From contig CAZNFR010000075.1 in the NCBI GenBank assembly GCA_964572225.1, positions 1-17,745 of the forward strand: a stretch of 17,745 bases of DNA, in the 5' to 3' direction. Below are positions 7,511 through 15,120 of the stretch, piece by piece. The stretch's first letter is position 1, and each line of letters opens with the position of its first letter. Source of the stretch: CAZNFR01 sp964572225. GTDB taxonomy: Bacteria; Bacteroidota; Bacteroidia; Bacteroidales; GCA-2748055. The position numbers were made by a program, and so were the translations under genes. Below the pieces are notes generated by a model, which was given only the letters and a program-made list of their open reading frames with translations, did no database searches and was not told the origin of the DNA.

Positions 7511-8401
7511 ATGACCAATCCACAGCAAATACTCAAAGAACTCAAGCCCAGGAACGAATTTTTTATTGGCATCGATTCGGACGGATGTGCTTTCGATACT
7601 ATGGAGATCAAGCAGAAAGAATGTTTTTGTCCGAATTTTATTAAAAGCTTCGAGCTTCAGAAAATTTCCAAGTATGCCCGGGAAACCTGGGAGTTTGTGA
7701 ACCTATACTCTAAAACGAGAGGCACCAACCGTTTTCTCGCCCTGCTGGAAACGGTGAGACTGCTGGAGAAAAGGCCAGAAGTACATGCAAGGGGGATGGA
7801 ACTGCCTGACCTGAGCCTTCTGAAGAAATGGACGGAAGAAGAAACCAAACTGGGAAATCCAGCCTTGGGAGAGTTTGCCGAAAAAATTGACGATCCGATG
7901 ATGGACAGGATCTATGCATGGTCCTTAAAGGTGAACCAGGATATTGGTGAAATGGTATATGGCATGCCTCCTTTTCCCATGGTGAAGGAATCCCTGAAAA
8001 AGCTTACCCAAAAGGCCGATGCCCTGGTGGTATCACAGACCCCTGTTGAGGCTCTGGAACGGGAATGGAAAGAGAACAAGATCGATAAATATGTTAGGGT
8101 GATCGCCGGACAGGAGTATGGGACCAAGACCGAGCACCTGGCCCTGGCCGCCAAAAACAAGTATCCCGACGATAAGATCCTGATGATCGGGGATGCACCG
8201 GGCGACCTCAAGGCAGCACAATCCAACGGAGTCCTGTTTTTCCCTATCAATCCCGGACACGAAGAGGACTCCTGGAAACGTTTTCATGATGAAGCGCTGG
8301 ATCTCTTTTTCTCACAGAAATACAAGGGTGAATACGAAGAAAACCTGATCAGGGAATTTGAAAGTTACCTTCCGGAGCATCCCTCCTGGAAGGAGAAATA
8401 A
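7511..8401 (+). CDS. HAD-family hydrolase (probable phosphatase)
   Basis: A 296-residue haloacid dehalogenase-superfamily protein. Motif I is GIDSDGCAFD, with nucleophile Asp22 and acid/base Asp24. Motif II is the VVSQTP strand, with Ser/Thr. A lysine in GTKTEHL is a candidate for motif III. Motif IV is IGDAPGD, with Asp228 and Asp232 for Mg2+. A helical cap of about 150 residues lies between motifs I and II, as in C1-cap phosphatases. The cysteine after DSDG replaces the more usual threonine of DxDGT. I chose the ATG at 7511 over the in-frame TTG at 7505 (MIMTN). It is spaced 14 nt after the PFK gene and 11 nt before larA. The substrate is unknown. The operon suggests a phosphorylated sugar acid, for example 4-phosphoerythronate or 6-phosphogluconate, but this is inference. 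Confidence 0.82.
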   Translation: MTNPQQILKELKPRNEFFIGIDSDGCAFDTMEIKQKECFCPNFIKSFELQKISKYARETWEFVNLYSKTRGTNRFLALLETVRLLEKRPEVHARGMELPDLSLLKKWTEEETKLGNPALGEFAEKIDDPMMDRIYAWSLKVNQDIGEMVYGMPPFPMVKESLKKLTQKADALVVSQTPVEALEREWKENKIDKYVRVIAGQEYGTKTEHLALAAKNKYPDDKILMIGDAPGDLKAAQSNGVLFFPINPGHEEDSWKRFHDEALDLFFSQKYKGEYEENLIREFESYLPEHPSWKEK

Positions 8402-8412
8402 AAACTAAGATT

Positions 8413-9681
8413 ATGATATATTATCAGCGGGGAGATGAAAAGACCGATTTTACCGGCGAAGAGCTGAAGCTGGCTGTTGAACAGGCCCTTTCAGCCTTTA
8501 CCGGAGTGAAGAAAGTACTGGTGATCCCACCGGATTTTACCCGTTATCATTCACGGGCAGGGGAGATTACACGCTATGTTTGGGAGATTTTCCAGGGTAA
8601 AGAGGTGGACATTCTGCCGGCTCTGGGAACTCACTTCCCCTTAACAGATGGAGAAAGAGTGAAGATGTTCGGGAACATTCCCACGGAACGTTTTCTGAGG
8701 CACGATTGGAGGAAAGATGTGATCAGCCTGGGGAGAGTGCCATCATCCTTCATAAAAGAAATATCGGAGGAAAGGGTAGACTATGACTGGCCCGCCCAGG
8801 TAAACAGGATCCTGGTTGAAGGAGGATACGACCTTATCCTTTCCGTGGGGCAGGTGGTTCCGCATGAAGTAATCGGGATGGCCAACTATAACAAAAACAT
8901 TTTTGTAGGCACAGGAGGGGCGGAAAGTATCAACAAAAGTCATTTTCTTGGAGCTGCTTACGGGATGGAGCGAATCATGGGCCGTGCCGATAATCCGGTG
9001 AGGCAGGTTCTGGATTATGCCAGTGATCATTTTGCAAAGGATCTGCCGGTGGTTTATTTTCAGACAGTGATCGCAAGAAATGAAGAGGGCAGGCTGGCTA
9101 CCCGCGGACTCTTTGTCGGGAACGACCGGAGCTGCTTTGAAAAAGCTGCAGCTCTTTCGCTAAAGGTGAATTTCAGTCTGTTGGATGAGCCTCTGAAGAG
9201 AGTAGTAGTTTACCTTGATCCTGAAGAGTTTAAAAGTACCTGGCTGGGGAATAAGAGCATTTACCGTACGCGCATGGCTATTGCCGACGAGGGCGAGATC
9301 ATTGTACTTGCACCGGGTTTGCGTGAGTTTGGTGAAGACCGGACCATCGATACTCTGATCCGTAAGTATGGCTATATCGACACTCCCGGTATTCTTGAAC
9401 TGACGCGCACGGAAAAGGATCTGGGAGAAAATCTTAGTGCTGCTGCCCATCTTATCCACGGATCTTCCGAGGGGCGATTCAAAATCACCTATTGCACACC
9501 GGGAATACCGGAAAAAGATATCCGCTCGGTAAATTATGAATATGCAGATTATGAGGCCATGATCCGTAAATACAATCCGGACAAGCTAAAGGACGGGATG
9601 AATGTGGTGGACGGAGAAGAGATCTTCTATGTTTCCAATCCGGCCCTTGGATTATGGTCAACCAAAGAAAGGTTCGCATGA
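8413..9681 (+). CDS. LarA-family nickel-pincer 2-hydroxyacid racemase/epimerase; candidate D-mannonate/D-gluconate 2-epimerase
   Basis: A 422-residue LarA-family (DUF2088) protein. These enzymes use a nickel-pincer nucleotide tethered to a lysine and invert C2 of 2-hydroxyacids by hydride transfer. Key residues are visible: Arg44 in PDFTRYHSR, His74 in LGTH, His151 in VPHEV, Lys161 and His177. The spacings His151-Lys161 (10) and Lys161-His177 (16) equal those of Lactobacillus LarA His174-Lys184-His200. The interval His74-His151 is 11 residues longer than in LarA. The sequence around Lys161 (MANYNKNIF) differs from the usual SGGRK, so this is a divergent subgroup with a different substrate. 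D-gluconate 2-epimerase activity is known in the wider family. The operon (fructuronate reductase before, 6-phosphogluconate dehydrogenase after) makes mannonate-gluconate interconversion the best guess. Cofactor-building larB/larC/larE are not in the window. It overlaps pdxB by 4 nt (ATGA). Confidence 0.85.
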   Translation: MIYYQRGDEKTDFTGEELKLAVEQALSAFTGVKKVLVIPPDFTRYHSRAGEITRYVWEIFQGKEVDILPALGTHFPLTDGERVKMFGNIPTERFLRHDWRKDVISLGRVPSSFIKEISEERVDYDWPAQVNRILVEGGYDLILSVGQVVPHEVIGMANYNKNIFVGTGGAESINKSHFLGAAYGMERIMGRADNPVRQVLDYASDHFAKDLPVVYFQTVIARNEEGRLATRGLFVGNDRSCFEKAAALSLKVNFSLLDEPLKRVVVYLDPEEFKSTWLGNKSIYRTRMAIADEGEIIVLAPGLREFGEDRTIDTLIRKYGYIDTPGILELTRTEKDLGENLSAAAHLIHGSSEGRFKITYCTPGIPEKDIRSVNYEYADYEAMIRKYNPDKLKDGMNVVDGEEIFYVSNPALGLWSTKERFA

Positions 9682-10832
9682 GCAAAATACGGATCATCGC
9701 CGATGAAAAAATCCCTTTCCTGAAAGGGGCTCTGGATGATGCTTCAGACATTCGATACCTGCCGGGCAATGAGATTAGGCCTGAGGACGTGAAAGAGGCC
9801 GATGCTCTCCTGGTCCGCACCCGCACGCGGTGTGATGAAACTTTGCTGAAGGGATCGAAAGTCAGGTTCATAGCCACTGCCACCATCGGGCACGATCATA
9901 TAGATACCGCCTGGTGCGAAGGGCATGGGATCCAATGGACCAATGCCCCCGGTTGTAACTCCGATTCCGTTAATCAATATCTCAGGTCGTCCTTGCTGTA
10001 CCTTATGGAAAGCCACGGCCTGAAACCCAAAGACCTTTGCCTTGGTGTAATTGGGGCGGGTAATGTAGGATCCAAAGTTGCGGAATCAGCCAAAACCCTT
10101 GGATTCAGGGTGCTTGTCAACGATCCGCCACGGGCCGAAGCAGAAGGAGGACAGGGATTTACTGATCTGGATACCTTGCTGAAGGAGTCTGATATATTGA
10201 GTCTGCATGTACCTCTCACGAATGCGGGAAAGCACCCCACCCTGGGAATGGTGGATGCTGCTTTTTTTAATAAGATGAAGGAAGGGGCGGTATTTATCAA
10301 TACCTCGAGGGGTGAAACGGTTGTTGAGAAGGAACTAAAGAAAGCCCTGAAAGAAAAGAAACTGAAGTCAGCCATCCTGGATGTCTGGAATGGAGAACCC
10401 GCGATTGACAAGGAATTGCTGGGTCTTTGCGAGATTGGTACTCCTCATATCGCAGGCTATTCGACGGACGGTAAGGCAAACGGAACGCTGATGAGTGTGA
10501 GGGCCCATTCAGCCTTTTTTGGACTGGGAATGGATTCCTGGGTGCCGGATGAACTTCCTCAGCCCGAAAACGCCTATCTTGCAGTGGATTGTCAGGGTCT
10601 TGAAGAAACCGAAATTATCGCTCGTGTGCATCGGATGAGCTATGATATCATGGAGGACGACCGGATGCTCAGGGAGGATCCGGGTCGGTTTGAAATGCTC
10701 AGGGGGAATTACCGAATCCGGAGGGAAGAAAAGGCATTTTCCTTAAAACTGATCAACAATCCCTGGCCGGGACTGACGACAAAACTAGAGAAAATGGGCT
10801 TTTCAGTACTTGAGACAGATTGTTTTTGCTGA
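9678..10832 (+). CDS. pdxB: 4-phosphoerythronate dehydrogenase PdxB
   Basis: A 384-residue D-2-hydroxyacid dehydrogenase. The start at 9678 overlaps the larA stop (ATGA) and gives the family length (E. coli PdxB is 378). An in-frame ATG at 9654 would only add residues inside larA. The phosphate/substrate loop RTRT is at 47-50 and the NAD-binding GAGNVG at 126-131. The catalytic triad is Arg211, Glu240 and His257, with the same spacing as Arg208/Glu237/His254 in E. coli PdxB. The C-terminal stretch (YDIMEDDRMLREDPGRFE) is the PdxB dimerisation domain, absent from SerA and other relatives. It oxidises 4-phospho-D-erythronate at C2, a step in pyridoxal phosphate synthesis. Its place next to gnd and a phosphatase suggests it may also clear 4-phosphoerythronate, a known inhibitor of 6-phosphogluconate dehydrogenase. 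The identity is firm; the second role is inferred. Confidence 0.9.
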   Translation: MSKIRIIADEKIPFLKGALDDASDIRYLPGNEIRPEDVKEADALLVRTRTRCDETLLKGSKVRFIATATIGHDHIDTAWCEGHGIQWTNAPGCNSDSVNQYLRSSLLYLMESHGLKPKDLCLGVIGAGNVGSKVAESAKTLGFRVLVNDPPRAEAEGGQGFTDLDTLLKESDILSLHVPLTNAGKHPTLGMVDAAFFNKMKEGAVFINTSRGETVVEKELKKALKEKKLKSAILDVWNGEPAIDKELLGLCEIGTPHIAGYSTDGKANGTLMSVRAHSAFFGLGMDSWVPDELPQPENAYLAVDCQGLEETEIIARVHRMSYDIMEDDRMLREDPGRFEMLRGNYRIRREEKAFSLKLINNPWPGLTTKLEKMGFSVLETDCFC

Positions 10833-10880
10833 AAGGACAATTGTTAATTATCAACTAAATATAAAATTTAACAAAGTAAA

Positions 10881-12329
10881 ATGGAAAAATTGGCAGATAT
10901 CGGACTTATTGGTCTGGCCGTGATGGGTGAAAACCTGGTTCTCAACATGGAACGCAACGGCTATACCGTGGCTGTATTTAATCGCACCGTGGAAAAAGTA
11001 GACAACTTTGTAAACGGCAGAGGGAAAGGAAAAAATTTCATTCCTGCCCACAGTATTGAAGAACTGGTCAAATCGCTTAAAAGACCCAGGAAAGTGATGT
11101 TGCTGGTGAAAGCCGGCAAGCCGGTGGATGATTTCATTGAACAGATCATTCCTTATCTTGAAGAAGGGGATATAATTATTGACGGGGGGAACTCTCACTT
11201 CCCGGATTCCATTCGGAGAACAAAATATGTAGAGAGCAAGGGATTGCTATTTATCGGTACCGGAGTTTCCGGGGGGGAAGAAGGAGCCCTGAACGGACCT
11301 TCCATCATGCCCGGAGGTTCGGTGGATGCCTGGTCCCATGTGAAACCCATCTTCCAGGATATCGCGGCGAACGTGGATGGCATTCCGTGTTGCGACTGGG
11401 TTGGAGCCAACGGAGCCGGTCATTTCGTGAAGATGGTTCATAACGGGATTGAATACGGGGATATGCAGCTGATCTCCGAGGCTTATTTTATCATGAAGAA
11501 TCTGTTGGGTATGACGGCCGACGAGATGCATGAGGTATTCAAAGAATGGAACGAAGGGGAGCTCGACAGTTATCTGATTGAGATCACCCGCGATATTCTT
11601 GGATATAAAGAAGATGGTGAGCCCCTGCTGGAGAAGATCCTGGATACGGCCGGACAAAAAGGGACGGGCAAATGGACCGCCATCTCGGCCCTGGACCTGG
11701 GCGTACCTCTGACCCTTATCGGTGAGTCGGTTTTTGCGCGTATACTCTCCTCTCAGAAAGACGAAAGAGTGGAGGCTTCTAAGATTCTGAAAGGACCAAA
11801 GCCTCAATTTACCGGGGATAAGTCTGAGTTCATCAACCAGATACGCGATGCACTTTATGCATCCAAGATTATCTCCTATGCACAGGGCTATGCACTGATG
11901 AAAGAAGCGGCAGGGGAGTATGACTGGAAACTTAACTACGGTGAGATTGCCCAGATGTGGAGGGGTGGGTGCATTATCCGTTCGGTATTCCTGGGAAGGA
12001 TCACGGAAGCCTACAAGAACAATCCATCCCTGCAAAACCTGATGCTGGATCCCTTCTTTACCGAAACCCTTCATAAGGCACAGTCGGGCTGGAGAAAAGT
12101 AGTCTCCACTGCCACCGAAAACGGCATCCCTGTTCCTGCCTTCAGTAGTGCGCTTTCGTATTTCGATGGCTATAGGGAAGGTCGGCTTCCGGCCAACATG
12201 CTGCAGGCACAGAGGGATTATTTCGGGGCTCATACCTACGAAAGGATTGACAAACCCCGGGGTGAGTTTTTCCATACCAACTGGACGGGCAAGGGAGGTA
12301 CCACTGCCTCGAGCACCTATAATGCTTAG
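10881..12329 (+). CDS. gnd: 6-phosphogluconate dehydrogenase, decarboxylating
   Basis: A 482-residue long-form 6-phosphogluconate dehydrogenase, making ribulose 5-phosphate, CO2 and NAD(P)H. The Rossmann motif is GLAVMGENL (11-19). Asn34-Arg35-Thr36 with Lys39 after the second strand fits NADP+ preference. The signature VSGGEEGALNGPSIMPGG starts at residue 129. Catalytic Lys184, His187, Asn188 and Glu191 (FVKMVHNGIE) match Lys183/Glu190 of the sheep enzyme. AGQKGTGKW and the C-terminal FHTNWTG substrate tail are present. It is the last gene of the operon, 48 nt after pdxB, and a hairpin terminator follows at 12365. Finding gnd at the end of a uronate operon, with no KDG/KDPG genes in sight, is the main clue that uronate carbon may be routed into the pentose phosphate pathway here. 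Confidence 0.97.
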   Translation: MEKLADIGLIGLAVMGENLVLNMERNGYTVAVFNRTVEKVDNFVNGRGKGKNFIPAHSIEELVKSLKRPRKVMLLVKAGKPVDDFIEQIIPYLEEGDIIIDGGNSHFPDSIRRTKYVESKGLLFIGTGVSGGEEGALNGPSIMPGGSVDAWSHVKPIFQDIAANVDGIPCCDWVGANGAGHFVKMVHNGIEYGDMQLISEAYFIMKNLLGMTADEMHEVFKEWNEGELDSYLIEITRDILGYKEDGEPLLEKILDTAGQKGTGKWTAISALDLGVPLTLIGESVFARILSSQKDERVEASKILKGPKPQFTGDKSEFINQIRDALYASKIISYAQGYALMKEAAGEYDWKLNYGEIAQMWRGGCIIRSVFLGRITEAYKNNPSLQNLMLDPFFTETLHKAQSGWRKVVSTATENGIPVPAFSSALSYFDGYREGRLPANMLQAQRDYFGAHTYERIDKPRGEFFHTNWTGKGGTTASSTYNA

Positions 12330-12364
12330 ATTTCCGGGTGTTGAGCGATTAGCCCAGCCCAGAC

Positions 12365-12402
12365 AAAAAAATAGGGGAACTGTCATAGTTCCCCTTTTTT
12401 TT
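12365..12402. terminator. Intrinsic terminator after gnd
   Basis: A perfect 9-bp stem AGGGGAACT / AGTTCCCCT (12373-12381 and 12387-12395) with a 5-nt loop is followed by eight T residues and preceded by a run of A. The forward T tract ends the regulator-to-gnd operon. The A run on the other side would let it work on the reverse strand as well. Confidence 0.92.
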
Positions 12403-12416
12403 GTATTTTTCCCATC

Positions 12417-12452
12417 GCATTCGTAGCAGGTATGAATCTTCATTACGAATGC
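12417..12452 (+). promoter_or_regulatory. Stem-loop / inverted repeat in the acetylesterase leader
   Basis: A perfect 9-bp inverted repeat, GCATTCGTA (12417-12425) and TACGAATGC (12444-12452), encloses a second inverted repeat ATGAA-TC-TTCAT (12432-12443), leaving the six bases GCAGGT unpaired on one side. No T tract follows, so it is not a terminator. It lies 38 nt before the esterase ATG and could be an RNA structure in the leader or a regulator-binding dyad. The role is unknown. Confidence 0.45.
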
Positions 12453-12490
12453 TGACCCTGAGATGATCCAAACTAAATTAAAATTATACC

Positions 12491-14452
12491 ATGAAACGAA
12501 CTACGACGATATTATGGCTGGCATTTCTGCTGGTTTTTCCTTCCCTGTTAAAGGCCGAAATCACTCTTCCCCAGGTGATTTCAAGCAATATGGTTTTCCA
12601 GAGAAACAAAGAGATCAAAGTGTGGGGATGGGCTGACAAGAAGGAAAGTGTAAAGGTTGAATTCGCGGAAGAGGTCCGCAAAACCAAGGCAGATGCCGAG
12701 GGTATGTGGATGGTGACTTTCCCGGCGATGCCTGCCGGCGGACCTTACAGCATGATTATTAGCGGTAAAAATCAGATTGGTCTGGAGAATATTATGATCG
12801 GCGATGTTTGGATCTGTTCGGGTCAGTCGAACATGGAATGGACGGTCAGCAACAGCAATAATGCGGAAGAAGAGATTATGAATGCCGGTCATCCGAACAT
12901 CCGGCTACTGGATGTGGGAAGGAATTTTCAGCTTTCACCGGTCGACGATATTCCCGCCACAAAATGGGACGTTTGTTCCCCGAAAAGCATACCATCTTTC
13001 AGTGCTGTAGGTTACTTCTTTGGGAGGTTCGTCCAGAAAGAAGTTGGGGTTCCCATTGGTCTTATAAGCACCAATTGGGGGGGCACCAACATTGAGGCAT
13101 GGACGAGTATGGATTATATTGCCACACATCCGGATTTTACGGAGAAAATTGAAAAGATCAAAGCCCTCGATCCTGAAAAGGCAGAACAGGAGAAGAAAAC
13201 CATTCTGGAGGGACTCATGAAAGATTTTGGAGTGGACCCGGATAATCCTCAAAAAGAAGACTGGTCGGCCAGGGAGGTGGATTATACCCACTGGAAGGAA
13301 GCTGAGGTTCCGGGAATGTGGGAAAGCAGAGGGCTTACCGGAATTGACGGAGTGGTCTGGTATCGCAAGGAGATCGAACTGCCTGCGGAAGTGGCAGAAA
13401 GGGGCCTGGTTCTGAATCTGGGGAAAATAGACGACGGAGACATATGCTATGTAAACGGAGTGGAAGTGGGACGAACGGAGAACAGTTACGATGCGGAACG
13501 TTCCTATAAGGTTGATCCGAAGATCCTGGTACCAGGAAAAAACGTGATCGCGGTTAAAGTTTACGATTTTGGCGGAGGAGGCGGATTCTGGAGCGGACCC
13601 AAAGTTTTTACGGCCAATTCGGGAGACTTTGAAATTAACCTGTCCGGTACCTGGAAATACAAGCTCACCGGGGAAAACCTGAATTACAGTTTCGAGGTAT
13701 ATACACCCAATCAGGTACCCTCTTCCCTTTATAACGGGATGATTCATCCACTGTTAAATCTTGCCGTAAAGGGAGCTATCTGGTATCAGGGTGAGGCTAA
13801 CACCGGCAGGGCTTATCAATACCGGGAACTGATGCCGCTTATGATTGAATGCTGGAGGGATAAATGGGAGCAGCCCGGGATGCCCTTCTTCATGGTTCAG
13901 CTTGCAAACTTCAAAGAGGTCAGAGATGAACCCGGTGAAAGTGACTGGGCCGAGTTGAGGGAAGCCCAGGGAATGACCCTGGATAAACTTGAGAACACAG
14001 GGATGGCTGTTATTATCGATATTGGGGAGGCAGATGACATTCACCCGAGGAACAAGCAGGATGTAGGCTACCGTCTGGGACTTAATGCCCTGAAAATTGC
14101 CTATGGTCGCGATATTGTATATCAGGGTCCCGTGTATGAAAAGGTCGAGTTCAGCGAGGGCAAAGCCTATCTGGAATTCTCATCCACAGGTAGAGGTTTG
14201 GTTATCAAAGACAAATACGGGTATCTTAAAGGATTTGCCATTGCCGGTAAGGACCGTAAGTTCCATTGGGCAAAGGCAAAGATTGAAGGTGACAGGGTAG
14301 TGGTGTATTCCGAAGAAGTTAAGAATCCCGTAGCCGTCAGATACGCCTGGGCCGACAATCCGGATGATGCCAATCTTTACAATAAAGAAGGACTACCGGC
14401 AGGACCTTTCAGGACGGATGACTGGCCGGGGATTACCGAGGGCGTCAGATAA
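12491..14452 (+). CDS. Secreted SGNH carbohydrate acetylesterase (sialate O-acetylesterase-like)
   Basis: A 653-residue exported esterase. Residues 1-22 are a signal peptide with likely cleavage at KA|E. An N-terminal beta domain (23-100) is followed by the SGNH domain: GQSNM with nucleophile Ser113, NWGGTNIEAW, WYQGE at 431-435, and the Asp515/His518 pair in DDIHP. The SGNH fold is split by an inserted galactose-binding-like beta-sandwich (about 240-385), which includes WYRKEIELP and a glycine-rich loop. This architecture matches 'sialate O-acetylesterase' (DUF303) proteins, several of which remove acetyl groups from plant polysaccharides. With uronate genes just upstream, acetylated pectin, rhamnogalacturonan or glucuronoxylan is a likelier target than sialic acid. 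It lies beyond the operon terminator and probably has its own promoter. The class is firm; the substrate is inferred. Confidence 0.87.
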   Translation: MKRTTTILWLAFLLVFPSLLKAEITLPQVISSNMVFQRNKEIKVWGWADKKESVKVEFAEEVRKTKADAEGMWMVTFPAMPAGGPYSMIISGKNQIGLENIMIGDVWICSGQSNMEWTVSNSNNAEEEIMNAGHPNIRLLDVGRNFQLSPVDDIPATKWDVCSPKSIPSFSAVGYFFGRFVQKEVGVPIGLISTNWGGTNIEAWTSMDYIATHPDFTEKIEKIKALDPEKAEQEKKTILEGLMKDFGVDPDNPQKEDWSAREVDYTHWKEAEVPGMWESRGLTGIDGVVWYRKEIELPAEVAERGLVLNLGKIDDGDICYVNGVEVGRTENSYDAERSYKVDPKILVPGKNVIAVKVYDFGGGGGFWSGPKVFTANSGDFEINLSGTWKYKLTGENLNYSFEVYTPNQVPSSLYNGMIHPLLNLAVKGAIWYQGEANTGRAYQYRELMPLMIECWRDKWEQPGMPFFMVQLANFKEVRDEPGESDWAELREAQGMTLDKLENTGMAVIIDIGEADDIHPRNKQDVGYRLGLNALKIAYGRDIVYQGPVYEKVEFSEGKAYLEFSSTGRGLVIKDKYGYLKGFAIAGKDRKFHWAKAKIEGDRVVVYSEEVKNPVAVRYAWADNPDDANLYNKEGLPAGPFRTDDWPGITEGVR

Positions 14453-14510
14453 AACCCATTACCTGTCGAAGGGGTAACAAATAAAAAAAGTGTTATTTCC
14501 AAAGTTATCA

Positions 14511-14555
14511 CCTGAAATCATGGTTTTTTTTTAACAAAAAAAATCATTTTTCAGG
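14511..14555. terminator. Possible bidirectional terminator hairpin after the acetylesterase
   Basis: CCTGAAA (14511-14517) can pair with TTTCAGG (14549-14555), and between them a run of ten T faces a run of eight A, giving a long imperfect A/T-rich hairpin. It sits 60 nt after the esterase stop. There is no clean T tract after the stem, so this is a weaker candidate than the one after gnd. Confidence 0.35.
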
Positions 14556-14596
14556 GCAGGGTAGGTATTTTTCATAGTTGTTCCCAAAAATTTGGT

Positions 14597-14604
14597 TATT
14601 TTTG
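14597..14604 (+). promoter_or_regulatory. Predicted -7 promoter box for the small exported protein
   Basis: TATTTTTG is a perfect match to the Bacteroidota -7 consensus TAnnTTTG, 41 nt before the ATG at 14645. A TTG lies 16 nt upstream (14578-14580), slightly short of the usual 19-21 nt spacing. A purine-rich AAAGAGGAA lies about 5 nt before the start codon and may help ribosome binding. Confidence 0.5.
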
Positions 14605-14644
14605 CCTTAACCACTTATTGCTCTATAACCTAAAGAGGAACGGA

Positions 14645-15112
14645 ATGAAAAAGATTTTTTTTGTTGCATTTGCTTTTGCATTGAGTCTTTCTTATGTGTT
14701 GGCGCAGGAGACCTTTGAGTTTAGGAATACCCTTGCGGATACAGCCCGGAGGGGATTCAACTACTCCATGGCCTCGGATCATTTCCTGGGAGATATTATT
14801 GCCAAAAAACTATTCAGATTTAAGGAAACCTACACCTATGTTGAGAAAGGTACTCCCATGTCTCCCGGCGACAAGGTGATCGTTCGCAAACCTACCATTT
14901 TTTATTCGGTAAGAAAACTAAACAATTACTATAAAAAAGAGATCCGAAAAGGCAGGAAAAGTCCTTCAGATGCCATTGATGAGTTTGGTTCAATACTGGA
15001 CAAGAGTTTTGTTATTTATGATCAGCCCACGGATGAATTTGAAGAGTTTTTAAAATCTTCGAAAAAACCTGAAGAAATAATCAAGGCTTTCGAAAAGGTT
15101 GAGCTTATCTGA
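14645..15112 (+). CDS. Small exported protein of unknown function
   Basis: A 155-residue protein with a clear Sec signal peptide: KK, then a hydrophobic stretch to LSYVLA|Q, with cleavage expected after Ala20. The frame extends nine residues upstream (14618), but the ATG at 14645 is preferred because it gives a normal signal peptide and sits just after a purine-rich site (AAAGAGGAA). The mature 135 residues are rich in Lys, Phe, Glu and Tyr, with helical-looking segments, no cysteines and no motif I recognise. It is probably periplasmic. It has its own promoter-like box and stands alone: the gene before it is an esterase ending 190 nt upstream, and the next gene is on the other strand. No function is proposed. 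Confidence 0.7.
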   Translation: MKKIFFVAFAFALSLSYVLAQETFEFRNTLADTARRGFNYSMASDHFLGDIIAKKLFRFKETYTYVEKGTPMSPGDKVIVRKPTIFYSVRKLNNYYKKEIRKGRKSPSDAIDEFGSILDKSFVIYDQPTDEFEEFLKSSKKPEEIIKAFEKVELI

Positions 15113-15120
15113 TTTTTTCT

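Noticed and set aside
10833..10880. AT-rich 48-nt gap between pdxB and gnd as an internal promoter
   Set aside because: No TAnnTTTG box with a proper -33 element was found; gnd is most simply read from the operon promoter.
11247..12443. 398-residue open frame on the reverse strand opposite gnd
   Set aside because: Antisense shadow of gnd with low-complexity, non-family sequence; it also runs through the gnd terminator.
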